A DNA stretch of 21,502 nt from positions 1 to 21,502 of the forward strand of contig CAZTYH010000054.1 in assembly GCA_964617565.1 (NCBI GenBank). The letters run 5' to 3'. Origin of the DNA: JAKJGV01 sp964617565 (GTDB lineage Bacteria > Verrucomicrobiota > Kiritimatiellia > CAIQIC01 > JAGNIJ01). Each line of letters opens with the position of its first letter. Position 1 is the stretch's first letter. Position numbers and translations under genes: made by a program. Of this stretch, positions 14,528-21,502 are shown piece by piece. The notes beneath the pieces are model-generated. The model was not told the origin of the DNA and searched no databases. It was given only the letters and a program-made list of their open reading frames with translations.

Positions 14528-16501
14528 ATGTATCGAACCATACAACTGCTGCTGATCCTTGTTATTCCTGTCGTGGCGCTCTTCATCGGGTGCGCGGGCG
14601 AGCCGGGCGATCGTGAATTCCGCAACGGCGTTCGCGAACTGGAGCAGGGCCGCCACGTGCGCGCGATGGCGTTGCTCGAGAAATCAATCAGCCGGCGGCC
14701 CGCGAGCGATCAGAACGCCGCGGCGCACAGTTACATCGGCGTGGCGGCGTGGCGGTTGGGCCGCGTGCAGCGCGCAATGGAAGCCTTCGAGGAAAGCCGC
14801 CGCCTCGATCCAGGCCTGTTCGAGCCGACCTATAACCTGGCGGTCCTGTACCTGGAAGCCGGCGACACAGTTCGTGCGGTGCCGTTATTTGAAGAAGCGG
14901 CGCGCATGGCGCCCCAGGATCCGCGTCCCCTGGAGTTCCTCGGTCATATCCATTTACAGGCAGGGCAGATTCCCTCCGCGCGGCGCGCATTTTTCGGCGC
15001 GCTGGCCAGGGCCCCGCAGTCCGCGCGCGTATTGACTTCGATGGCGTTGGTGGACCGGGCGACAGGCGATTCCGGCAAAGCGGTTTTCTACCTGATGCAG
15101 GCCCTCGAGCGAAACGCGGACTATGCGCCGGCCTTGTACAATCTGGCCGTGATCTACCGTGATGATCTGAAGGACGAGGATCAGGCCCGGGCGACCTTCA
15201 AGCGATACCTTGAAGTGGAGCCGGACGAAGTCCGTCGTATCGAAGCGGCGGCGACACTGCGGCAAATGAGCGGGGAATTGCCCGTCGCGAAAGCGGCGCC
15301 GGCCCCGGTTGAACAGCCCGTTGCCGTCGCTGCGCCCGCGGTTCCTGTGGCGGCGGCGGAAACGGCCCCGGTGGCCCGGCGGAGCGCGGAAGAGCTGATG
15401 AAGCTGGCGCGCGAGGAGGCCAAGAAGCGCAATACGCAACAAGCGGTGACAATGTGTCTTGAGGCGGCCGAGATGGCGGAGCAGGCTCGCAATGTGCGGC
15501 AACAGGAACAGGCGTTGCGGTTGGCCGTGGAGCTGGGGATTGACCAGGCGCGCGCGCAACTGGCGCTGGGACGATTTCTTTCAGCGCGCGGAGATTCGGC
15601 GAGTGCCATCCGCGCTTTCAAGCAGGCGACCGTGCTCGACGCACAAATGGTGGCGGCGCATGCGGCGCTGGCCGACGAGGCGTTGAAGACGGGTGAATAT
15701 GACGCGGCGCTCGTGGCCATGCGGCAGGTTGTGCAACTGGAGCCGGATCGAGCGGATACCTGGTGGGCCTTGGCGTCGCTGTACGACGAACGCCTGGGGG
15801 TGCCGGCTCGCGCAGCGGATAGTTATCGCGAATTTGTGAAGCGCTTCCCGGGCGATCCGCGCGTGGTCCGGGCGCAGTCGCGCATCAATGAGCTTGTGCC
15901 GCCCGCGCGAGTCGAACCGCCGCCCCAACCGGTTGTTGCCGCGCCCGGAACACCCGCGGCCGCGCCGTTGCCGCGCGTGGTTGTAACCCCGCCGTCGGGA
16001 GAGCGGCGCTTGAGCATTCGCAGGCCCGTCGTGCGCAATACCCAGGCCGCGGTGCAGGCTTATAATCGCGGAACGCTCTACCAGCAGCGCGAGGATTGGG
16101 TGAATGCGATCTTTTTTTATACACGCGCGCTGGAGAACGATGACACGTTTGTGACCGCCTATTTCAACCTGGCGGCGGCGTACTGGGCGAAGGGCGATCA
16201 CGAGCTTGCAAAGGACGCCTACCGGCTGGCGATCGAGTTTCAGCCGGACTCTCCCGCCGCGCGCTTCAATCTTGCGTTGTTGCACCGTGAACTGCGTGAA
16301 CGCGATGCCGCGGTGGCCCAGTTGAACGCGCTGCTGGAAACCACGCCCGATCATGCGCAGGCGCACTACGTGTTGGGTCTGTTGCACAGCGAAGCGCCCG
16401 TGGATGTGGAGAAGGCCAGGGAACACTACCGCAAGTTTCTCGAATTGGCGCCCAACGATCCCTCCGCCGGCATTGTCCGCGAATGGCTTCGGGCGCAGTA
16501 G
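14528..16501 (+). CDS. TPR-repeat lipoprotein
   Basis: A 657-residue tetratricopeptide-repeat protein, probably anchored in the envelope. The N-terminus MYRTIQLLLILVIPVVALFI ends in FIGC-AGEPG, a lipobox-like site with C22 as the lipidated residue (Phe at -3 is less usual). TPR block 1 spans about 28-245 (for example YIGVAAWRLGRVQRAMEAFE, YNLAVLYLEAGDTVRAVPLF, YNLAVIYRDDLKDEDQARAT). An Ala/Pro/Val-rich linker covers about 250-283. Block 2 spans 285-455 and a second Pro-rich linker 456-500. Block 3 spans 505-645 (YNRGTLYQQREDWVNAIFFY, FNLAAAYWAKGDHELAKDAY, LGLLHSEAPVDVEKAREHYR). Such proteins scaffold envelope complexes; the partner is unknown. It overlaps nothing and converges on the DUF4380-like gene with an 11-nt gap. 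Confidence 0.85.
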   Translation: MYRTIQLLLILVIPVVALFIGCAGEPGDREFRNGVRELEQGRHVRAMALLEKSISRRPASDQNAAAHSYIGVAAWRLGRVQRAMEAFEESRRLDPGLFEPTYNLAVLYLEAGDTVRAVPLFEEAARMAPQDPRPLEFLGHIHLQAGQIPSARRAFFGALARAPQSARVLTSMALVDRATGDSGKAVFYLMQALERNADYAPALYNLAVIYRDDLKDEDQARATFKRYLEVEPDEVRRIEAAATLRQMSGELPVAKAAPAPVEQPVAVAAPAVPVAAAETAPVARRSAEELMKLAREEAKKRNTQQAVTMCLEAAEMAEQARNVRQQEQALRLAVELGIDQARAQLALGRFLSARGDSASAIRAFKQATVLDAQMVAAHAALADEALKTGEYDAALVAMRQVVQLEPDRADTWWALASLYDERLGVPARAADSYREFVKRFPGDPRVVRAQSRINELVPPARVEPPPQPVVAAPGTPAAAPLPRVVVTPPSGERRLSIRRPVVRNTQAAVQAYNRGTLYQQREDWVNAIFFYTRALENDDTFVTAYFNLAAAYWAKGDHELAKDAYRLAIEFQPDSPAARFNLALLHRELRERDAAVAQLNALLETTPDHAQAHYVLGLLHSEAPVDVEKAREHYRKFLELAPNDPSAGIVREWLRAQ

Positions 16502-16512
16502 AGGGGAATGGA

Positions 16513-17604
16513 TTATTCGTTACCGGCTACCGGCATAACCGGAGAATCTTCGATCGCCGGTGTGTCATTCTTCTCACCCAGCGCATCGCAAACCTGTTGG
16601 GCCAGCGCGCAGGCGGTGCGGTTCGTGCCGGCGGGGACCATGTCAACAACCAGCATATTCTGGAGGCTTTCGCCGGGCTTCAGCGGGACTTCGACGCTGA
16701 GGGTTTCGATCTCCGTGTAGCCAAGCCCCGCATTGGAGTACATCTCCACCGTGCAGCCGCCATCGGGATATGTGCCGTTGGCTGTATCGCCGCGCGCCTG
16801 TTCGATGATCAGGACATCACCCTTCAGCGCGGCAATCCATCCCCGCTTTGAGTCGCTGCATAACTTGAATTCTCCGGAGGTCGCGTCATACACGGCGGCG
16901 CCGTTGCATCGCGTCAGTTGCTCTTCGCCCGGCATGCCGAAAATCAGAGGTTGAAGACCCTGCTCGAACATGGAGCCTTTGTCCACGGGCAATATCACTT
17001 TCTCCGCGCCGGCGATTTGCGTGATGTTCCAGAGGGTGACGGGAATTTCCGAGGCGTTCAGCCGTTCGATGCGCTGCCGGATGCTGACCCGCGCCGCCTC
17101 CCTGTCGAGCTTGATCAGCCGGTTCACGCGGATGTGAAGCGGATCGCCATACTCGCGCGTGAGCAGGCAGCTTTGCGCGCCGTCTGCGTCTTTCCATGCC
17201 GTGCCGGTCCATTCCGCTTCGGCGAGGGCTTTCGGCGGGGGCCAGTCGGTGTCCGCAAAGCTCGGCCACGTGGATTGCGCAACCGGCCACAGCCAGTCGC
17301 CGCCCACGTTCAGCCATGTCTGTTCGTCCGCGGAGCCTGGCACAACGCCTTGCAGGGATGAGTCAAAGCGTAAAAGGTTTTCGCCTCCTTTAAAGCTGAG
17401 CTGCACAATGCGGCCGACGGACGGCGCGACGGCCAGTTCGACCAGCGGGTTGCGAAGAACGATGGCATTTGTCCATCCTCGAAACTCGACGGCCGCGAGA
17501 GGCGCCACGGGCATATCGGCCTCAGACGCATTTTGCGCCTGACCTGGGTGGACGGCGACGATCGTGGTGAGAAACAGCGTTATTGAAAGACTTCTTTTGA
17601 ACAT
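16513..17604 (-). CDS. Secreted DUF4380-like (mutarotase-fold-like) protein
   Basis: A 363-residue exported protein of uncertain function. The N-terminus MFKRSLSITLFLTTIVAVHP, followed by GQAQNA, is a Sec signal peptide, which fixes the start at 17604; an upstream in-frame ATG would add 38 non-signal residues. The segment NAIVLRNPLVELAVAPSVGR followed by IVQLSFKGGENLLRF resembles the opening of DUF4380 and galactose-mutarotase-like beta-sandwich proteins. NVGGDWLWPVAQSTWP and the later VSIRQRIERLNASEIPVTLW fit that fold. Members are expected to bind carbohydrate; no catalytic residues can be assigned here. No Shine-Dalgarno sequence is visible. It may belong to the kinase-phosphatase transcript, but the 110-nt spacer contains a hairpin. 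The Ala/Asn-rich first mature residues and a Pro-rich C-terminus are probably disordered. Confidence 0.65.
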   Translation of the reverse strand: MFKRSLSITLFLTTIVAVHPGQAQNASEADMPVAPLAAVEFRGWTNAIVLRNPLVELAVAPSVGRIVQLSFKGGENLLRFDSSLQGVVPGSADEQTWLNVGGDWLWPVAQSTWPSFADTDWPPPKALAEAEWTGTAWKDADGAQSCLLTREYGDPLHIRVNRLIKLDREAARVSIRQRIERLNASEIPVTLWNITQIAGAEKVILPVDKGSMFEQGLQPLIFGMPGEEQLTRCNGAAVYDATSGEFKLCSDSKRGWIAALKGDVLIIEQARGDTANGTYPDGGCTVEMYSNAGLGYTEIETLSVEVPLKPGESLQNMLVVDMVPAGTNRTACALAQQVCDALGEKNDTPAIEDSPVMPVAGNE

Positions 17605-17680
17605 AGAAAGAAGGACAATACCCGAGCGGGAATGTTCAAGGCAAGCCCGTAGCCGCCGCTGATAAGTGGTGGTCGCACTA

Positions 17681-17697
17681 CTGCCACGCCCTGGCAG
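17681..17697. repeat. Hairpin between the HAD phosphatase and DUF4380-like genes
   Basis: CTGCCA (17681-17686) and TGGCAG (17692-17697) form a 6-bp stem with loop CGCCC, flanked by further partial complementarity (GGTGGTCGCACTA on one side, GGCACGGCC on the other). No T-run follows on the minus strand. It is a weak terminator or a repeat remnant. Confidence 0.4.
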
Positions 17698-17714
17698 GCA
17701 CGGCCAAATCGGCA

Positions 17715-18389
17715 TCACGTCCTTTGCTGAACAAGAAATTCAGTCACTTCAGCAAATGAATGGCAGATAACGTTGGGCTTTTCCGCGCCGGTTTCACCAA
17801 TGCCGTGCGTGAGGAATATGCTGGGCAACCCGGCGCGGCGCGCCGCTTCGAGATCGGTCTTGTGATCGCCAATCATCCACGAGCCCGCCTGCCTGGCGTT
17901 CGTTTGCCGGATGGCCAGCAGCAAAGGTTCCGGATGCGGCTTGAGATTCTGCGTATCGCCGCCGCCGAGCACACTGTCGAAAAGATTGGTAATGCCGAAA
18001 TAATTGAGCAGGACCCGGCACAGGTCGCCGGGCTTGTTGCTCACCATCGCGATGGCATAGTCATTGTTGCGCAGATACTCCAACCCCTCGCGCACACCGG
18101 GATACAGGACGGTTTCGTCGTGGAGATGCTCGCTGTAGCGCATCCCGCAGATGCGTGTGGCCTCGGCGAGGTCGGTGTTCTTCCGGTCGGAAAGGGCTCT
18201 TCGCACGAGCTCCGTGATTCCGTCACCGATATACCCGGTGATCGTATCAAGCGGAAGGGGGAGGAGGCCGTAATCCTTGCGCATCAGGTTCACGGCGGTC
18301 GCGATGTCGCGGCGCGTGTCCATCAACGTCCCGTCGAGATCGAAGATCAGGATGGGTTTTCCCTTTGATGTTGGTTTTGAACTGCTCAT
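17715..18389 (-). CDS. gph: HAD-family phosphatase, phosphoglycolate-phosphatase-like
   Basis: A 224-residue cytoplasmic HAD-superfamily hydrolase of subfamily IA, close to Gph/PGP, which dephosphorylates 2-phosphoglycolate. Motif I is LIFDLDGTLMDT with nucleophile D17 and acid/base D19. A helical cap follows (DIATAVNLMRKDYGL through YPGVREGLEYLRNN). Motif II is AMVSNKPG, motif III the Lys in NLKPHPEPLLLA, and motif IV MIGDHKTDLEAARRAG. GYIGDGITELVRRAL in the cap is typical of Gph. The residue set is complete, so an active enzyme is expected, though HAD substrate assignment from sequence is loose. The nucleoside kinase gene ends 70 nt upstream on the same strand; no strong ribosome-binding site is seen. 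Confidence 0.88.
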   Translation of the reverse strand: MSSSKPTSKGKPILIFDLDGTLMDTRRDIATAVNLMRKDYGLLPLPLDTITGYIGDGITELVRRALSDRKNTDLAEATRICGMRYSEHLHDETVLYPGVREGLEYLRNNDYAIAMVSNKPGDLCRVLLNYFGITNLFDSVLGGGDTQNLKPHPEPLLLAIRQTNARQAGSWMIGDHKTDLEAARRAGLPSIFLTHGIGETGAEKPNVICHSFAEVTEFLVQQRT

Positions 18390-18459
18390 TTTCGCGGAGA
18401 CAGGGTGATGGGGAGATGACGAAAAAGCAAGCCCGCGGAATTTGTGAGAAACGCCGGGT

Positions 18460-20157
18460 TCAGTACCTGAAGCTGCTTCTTCCGATGAACTCGCGCAGCA
18501 GCGAGGTCGGGGGCACCAGCCGGTCGCTCACCGCGATGAAGCTGGAGAGAAACTCCATCAGCCTGCGCGCTTCCGCGTATTGCGGATGATGGGGTTTCAC
18601 TTCGACGAGCAGGGGCTCGACCAGCGGCTTGAGCACGGCGAGTTCGTAGTCGAGCGCGGAGTTGAACGCGACATCCGCTTCCTGCTGGAACGGAAATATC
18701 CATTTCTTTTCGCCGCGGCGGACGCTGGGCCACATGGAAAGGGTCGTCAGCGCGCTGTTGCCGCGGAATGTGTTGTCGCGCAGCATGCGGCGCAGCAGGC
18801 GATTGTCGGTCGTGGATATCCGATTGTTATAGTCGAGGTTCAGCTGGGTCAGCGCGCTGATGTAAATCCTGAACTTGTGCGTCGCGGGCACGGCGAAGGT
18901 CAGCCGCGGATTGAGTGCGTGAATGCCCTCGAGCAGCACCATTTCGTCGGCCGCGATGCGCAGTTTCTTGCCCTTCCATTCGCGCGCGCCTTTTTCGAAA
19001 TTGAAGTGCGGGAGTTCGACCTCTTCGCCATTGTCCAGTTTTTCGAGGTGATCGTTCAACAGGGCGAGGTCAATGGTCTCGATATTTTCAAAGTCCGGCT
19101 CCCCGTGTTCGTCCCGCGGGGTCTGCTCGCGGTCAACAAAGTAGTCGTCCACGGAGATCGTGACCAGGCGTACGCCGTTCACGCGCAATTGCACGGCCAG
19201 CCGCTTGGTGAAGGTTGTTTTGCCCGAGGACGAAGGGCCGGCGATGAGAACCCACTTGATACGATCACGATGCGCGAAGACATGATCGGCCAGTTGCGCG
19301 ATTTTTTTCTCGTGGAACGCCTCGGCGATCTTGATGAAATCACCGATTTCGCGGCTGGCGATGATCTCGTTCATGCGTCCGACGGTATCTACCCCGAGAA
19401 TTCGGCCCCATTCCTTGTGTTCCTTGAAAATCTGGAAGAGGTGCGGTTGGGGTTCGAATTCCGGGAGGAGGTTCGGAGTTTCCCGTTCGGGGAACTGGAT
19501 GACGAAGCCGGGCGCATAGGGAATGAGCTTGAACAGATCCAGCGCGCCGGTGCTGTCCGCCTGCGGTCCGTGCGACAGGTCCGAAAACCCTTCGCACTCA
19601 TACGTCACGACCTTGGGCGGATTGCTGAAGCGCAGGAGGTTGAACTTATCCCACTGCTTTTCATTCTCGAATTCTTCGAGCGCGGTCGTGAACGCCACCT
19701 TGCGCCGCTCGATGGGGATGTCCTGTTTGATCAATTCGCGCATGCGCGTCTCGATGGCCGCGACCTGGTCGGGCGTGATGCCCGCCGCATTGCCGGAGAT
19801 GGGCGGATGTGCATGGCCTTCGGAATCAAAGCTGCAGTAGAAGCCCGGCCCAAGCGCATGATCCACGGTGAAATGCGCGTTGGGGAACAGTTCCTTGACG
19901 GTTTTTGCGAGGAGGAAGCAGACGGAGCGGCGGTAGATACGATAGCCGTGCGAGTCGGCGCGGGTAAGCAATTCGACAGTGCTGTCCACTTCGAGCGGAT
20001 ACGAAAGAGAGACGGCGTCGTTGTTCACGAGCGCGCCGAGATAATGGAGTCCCTCGCCGTTTCGCTTCTGCCGGATCAGATCGCGGACGTGGGAGTTTAT
20101 GGGACAGCGGATTTTTTCGCCGCCGAGTGTGACGGTAATGGTATTGATGTCGTTCAT
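18460..20157 (-). CDS. TGS/ThrRS-N2-like nucleoside (uridine-kinase family) kinase fusion
   Basis: A 565-residue cytoplasmic protein of the uridine-kinase/phosphoribulokinase family with a ThrRS-like N-terminal half. Residues 1-65 (ITVTLGGEKIRCPINSHVRD) form a TGS-like domain. Residues about 72-220 (YRRSVCFLLAKTVKELFPNA; DHALGPGFYCSFD) resemble the second N-terminal domain of threonyl-tRNA synthetase, but the HxxxH editing motif is absent (R76-R77-S78-V79-C80). The kinase domain begins at about 300: Walker A GPSSSGKTT (307-315), ISVDDYFVDRE (334-344, D337/D338), LLEGIHALNP. Similar fusions are known as nucleoside kinases in Thermotoga and Bacteroidetes; the exact nucleoside is not readable here. 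The start at 20157 agrees with the TGS opening. Its leader is the composite palindromic repeat copy B. Confidence 0.85.
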   Translation of the reverse strand: MNDINTITVTLGGEKIRCPINSHVRDLIRQKRNGEGLHYLGALVNNDAVSLSYPLEVDSTVELLTRADSHGYRIYRRSVCFLLAKTVKELFPNAHFTVDHALGPGFYCSFDSEGHAHPPISGNAAGITPDQVAAIETRMRELIKQDIPIERRKVAFTTALEEFENEKQWDKFNLLRFSNPPKVVTYECEGFSDLSHGPQADSTGALDLFKLIPYAPGFVIQFPERETPNLLPEFEPQPHLFQIFKEHKEWGRILGVDTVGRMNEIIASREIGDFIKIAEAFHEKKIAQLADHVFAHRDRIKWVLIAGPSSSGKTTFTKRLAVQLRVNGVRLVTISVDDYFVDREQTPRDEHGEPDFENIETIDLALLNDHLEKLDNGEEVELPHFNFEKGAREWKGKKLRIAADEMVLLEGIHALNPRLTFAVPATHKFRIYISALTQLNLDYNNRISTTDNRLLRRMLRDNTFRGNSALTTLSMWPSVRRGEKKWIFPFQQEADVAFNSALDYELAVLKPLVEPLLVEVKPHHPQYAEARRLMEFLSSFIAVSDRLVPPTSLLREFIGRSSFRY

Positions 20158-20262
20158 AGCTTTTTCCCGGATACTTGTCCGCCATTGGCGGATTGGAAAC
20201 TCAGAAGGTTATTTTCCAGACATTGGAAAAAACCACCCCGGGTTTTCCAGACCTTGGAAATA
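20158..20262 (-). repeat. Composite palindromic leader element, copy B (upstream of nucleoside kinase)
   Basis: Read on the minus strand it contains TTTTTCCAATG-TCTGGAAAA (arms TTTTCCA at 20212-20218 and TGGAAAA at 20224-20230 of the plus strand), a 10-nt spacer, AGTTTCCAAT, the palindrome with arms TCCGCCA/TGGCGGA (20178-20192), and ACAAGTATCCGGGAAAA directly before the kinase ATG. Block order and spacing match copy A at 8142-8223. An extra TTTCCA/TGGAAA dyad (20244-20249 with 20255-20260) lies further upstream and is absent from copy A. Confidence 0.8.
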
Positions 20263-20329
20263 TACACGATGCGAAGGGGATTGGTTAGAACCGTTCTTGA
20301 AAATAGCGCGGGCGCTCCCGGCGCTCCGC

Positions 20330-20358
20330 TTGCGCTTGTGCGCAAGGCACGCTAGTAT
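20330..20358 (+). promoter_or_regulatory. Candidate near-leaderless promoter of the methyltransferase gene
   Basis: TTGCGC (20330-20335), exactly 17 nt, then TAGTAT (20353-20358) lie on the plus strand. The ATG starts 6 nt later, so a transcript beginning seven bases after the -10 would start at or next to the A of ATG. No Shine-Dalgarno sequence is present. Confidence 0.45.
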
Positions 20359-20364
20359 CCAGCC

Positions 20365-21255
20365 ATGGTTGAAGAAGGACAAAACAGCGGCGGCGACTGG
20401 CATTTGAAGCTTTTCAGCAAGTCCCTGCTCAAGCAGGCCAAGCTGAAGCGCATCCTGGGCCTGCTTGGTCCGGTGCGGGGACAGGCCTGCCTGGATCTCG
20501 GCGGGGACAATGGCGTGATCAGCTACCAGTTGCGGCGGCAGGGCGGAGTTTGGACGAGCGCGGACCTCGGCGGGAAATCGGTCGAATCCATCCGCCGCCT
20601 GGTCGGAGAGCGGGTTGTCGCGCTGGAAGGTTCCAAGTTGCCGTTCCCCGACAGCACGTTCGACGTGATCGTGATCATTGATATGCTCGAACATGTGCGC
20701 GACGACGCGCAGCTCATTGCCGAATGTCATCGCGTCCTTAAACAAAGCGGTCGCTTTGTGGTGAATGTTCCTCATATAAAGGCGTGGGCAACGCTTCCGC
20801 CGGTCCGCCGCCTGCTCGGGCTCGGAGACGAAGCGCACGGGCATGTGCGGCCGGGCTACACGCAGTCGCAACTTTTTGATCTGCTTAAAGACGGATTCAA
20901 CGTCGAGGAGGTTCAGACCTACTCGAAGTTCTTTTCCGAGGCATTGGACACGGCGATCCGTTACGTGGCTTCCAAGATGAGCAGGGGCAAGGCAGGGGAT
21001 CCCAAGGGGCAGATGATAGACGAGACCGACTTCGGCCGCATGACGAAACTGTTTCGCGTGTATTCGATCCTTTATCCCTTCTTCTGGGTTGCCGCGCGGC
21101 TCGATGCGCTGCTGTTTTTCACGCGCGGCTATTGCCTTGCCGCGCGGGCGAAATGGCGTCCGTGGCTTCCGCGCCGCACACCGGTGCTGCGGGACGGACG
21201 CTCTATCGCGGAGGCCGCTCTCGGCGGAAAAATCGGCACCGCCGCGCCGTTTTGA
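20365..21255 (+). CDS. Class I SAM-dependent methyltransferase (type 11)
   Basis: A 296-residue methyltransferase. Motif I is ACLDLGGDNGVISYQL (41-56), in which the usual GxGxG reads LGGDNG. The acidic residue ending strand 2 is in TSADLGGKS (64-72), motif II/III is KLPFPDSTFDVIVIIDMLEH (91-110), and VLKQSGRFVVNVPH (124-137) is the post-motif strand. Together they form a complete SAM-binding Rossmann core. The C-terminal third has a hydrophobic stretch (LYPFFWVAARLDALLFF, 236-252) and a basic tail, suggesting membrane association. That would suit a lipid, quinone or polysaccharide substrate, but none can be named. It is transcribed away from the nucleoside kinase, with 207 nt between starts that hold the composite repeat and a candidate promoter. 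Confidence 0.85.
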   Translation: MVEEGQNSGGDWHLKLFSKSLLKQAKLKRILGLLGPVRGQACLDLGGDNGVISYQLRRQGGVWTSADLGGKSVESIRRLVGERVVALEGSKLPFPDSTFDVIVIIDMLEHVRDDAQLIAECHRVLKQSGRFVVNVPHIKAWATLPPVRRLLGLGDEAHGHVRPGYTQSQLFDLLKDGFNVEEVQTYSKFFSEALDTAIRYVASKMSRGKAGDPKGQMIDETDFGRMTKLFRVYSILYPFFWVAARLDALLFFTRGYCLAARAKWRPWLPRRTPVLRDGRSIAEAALGGKIGTAAPF

Positions 21256-21256
21256 T

Positions 21257-21279
21257 AAGGGCTGACCCCTATCGCCCTT
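21257..21279. terminator. Weak hairpin between converging methyltransferase and RelE-like genes
   Basis: AAGGGC (21257-21262) and GCCCTT (21274-21279) can pair around an 11-nt loop in the gap between two converging genes. Arms are short and no clear T-run follows, so a terminator role is only possible. Confidence 0.3.
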
Positions 21280-21286
21280 GATTGTC

Positions 21287-21502
21287 CTATTTATAGATTT
21301 CTCGTCTATTTCCGACACGAAGAATCACTACGTCTTTGTCTAGGACAACGTATATGATCCTGTAATCGTCCATGCGCATCTTGCGCATACCGGCAAAGGG
21401 GCCTTTGAGAGTGGGGTGGCGGTCTGGGTGGGTGGTGAGTTCCTTCTCGATCTTGTCCAGAACTTGTTTGGCTTCGGCTTTTCCAAGGCGAGCGAGGTCT
21501 TT
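21287..21502 (-). CDS. RelE/ParE-family toxin, 5' end outside window
   Basis: A partial minus-strand reading frame entering from the right edge. The visible 71 residues begin KDLARLGKAEAKQVLDKIEK and end RVGNRREIYK before TAG at 21287-21289. KGPFAGMRKMRMDDYRIIYV followed by VLDKDVVILRVGNRREIY is the characteristic core of RelE/ParE-type toxins (the basic G-x-R-x-x-R-x-x-D-Y-R-I-I-Y pattern and the terminal R..IY). Such toxins are ribosome-dependent mRNA endonucleases (RelE) or gyrase poisons (ParE); this fragment cannot tell which. Full-length members have about 85-95 residues, so roughly 15-25 are missing. The antitoxin gene, normally just upstream, would lie beyond the right edge. Confidence 0.88.
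   Translation of the reverse strand, partial: KDLARLGKAEAKQVLDKIEKELTTHPDRHPTLKGPFAGMRKMRMDDYRIIYVVLDKDVVILRVGNRREIYK

Noticed and set aside
17605..17718. N-terminal extension of the DUF4380-like gene to an ATG at 17718
   Set aside because: It would place 38 hydrophilic residues before a clear signal peptide and overlap the stop of the HAD phosphatase gene.
18580..20355. 591-codon open frame on the plus strand
   Set aside because: Antisense to the nucleoside kinase and composed of mirror-image codon bias; no start context or domain.

Overview
The window is a GC-rich chromosomal segment from a Gram-negative bacterium. It is probably a metagenome-derived scaffold, because two runs of exactly 100 N interrupt it. 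The Gram-negative assignment rests on two small secreted beta-barrel-like proteins ending in Phe and Trp and on a TPR lipoprotein. A PVC-type bacterium such as Kiritimatiellota would fit the mix of genes and the abundance of short palindromic intergenic repeats. That placement is inference; no marker here was compared with a database.

Layout. 1-645 is the end of a sugar ABC transporter permease. 692-1345 is a VapBC toxin-antitoxin pair on the minus strand with an AT-rich, dyad-rich upstream region. 1615-5154 is the replicative DNA polymerase dnaE (minus). It diverges from an elongation factor G gene (5303-7369) whose first few codons lie in the first N gap. 7435-8736 holds a protein that looks like a decayed GTPase with an inserted four-Cys zinc ribbon, then a PaaI-like hotdog thioesterase. 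8750-9948 holds two minus-strand outer-membrane-like proteins. 10049-11023 is a fold-type IV PLP aminotransferase, divergent from a CPBP/CAAX-type membrane protease (11147-11872). 11987-14034 is a translationally coupled pair of CNNM/CorC-type proteins, the upstream one interrupted by the second N gap. 14113-16501 is a YjbQ/UPF0047 protein followed by a 657-residue TPR lipoprotein. 16513-20157 (minus) runs from a TGS/ThrRS-like nucleoside kinase through a phosphoglycolate-phosphatase-like HAD enzyme to a secreted DUF4380-like protein. 20365-21255 is a SAM methyltransferase, and a RelE/ParE-type toxin runs off the right edge.

Most genes are ordinary housekeeping or envelope functions in short transcription units and do not form one pathway. 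The most unusual signals are between genes. An approximately 80-bp composite palindromic element occurs twice in the same orientation and at nearly the same distance (directly) upstream of the start codons of two unrelated genes, the thioesterase and the nucleoside kinase. Perfect hairpins sit just upstream of both outer-membrane-protein genes. Degenerate low-complexity repeats abut the stop codons of four genes. Three genes (dnaE, yjbQ, the methyltransferase) have promoter-like hexamers only 6-9 nt before ATG, suggesting leaderless transcripts. The most unusual protein is the GTPase-like/zinc-ribbon fusion at 7435-8109.
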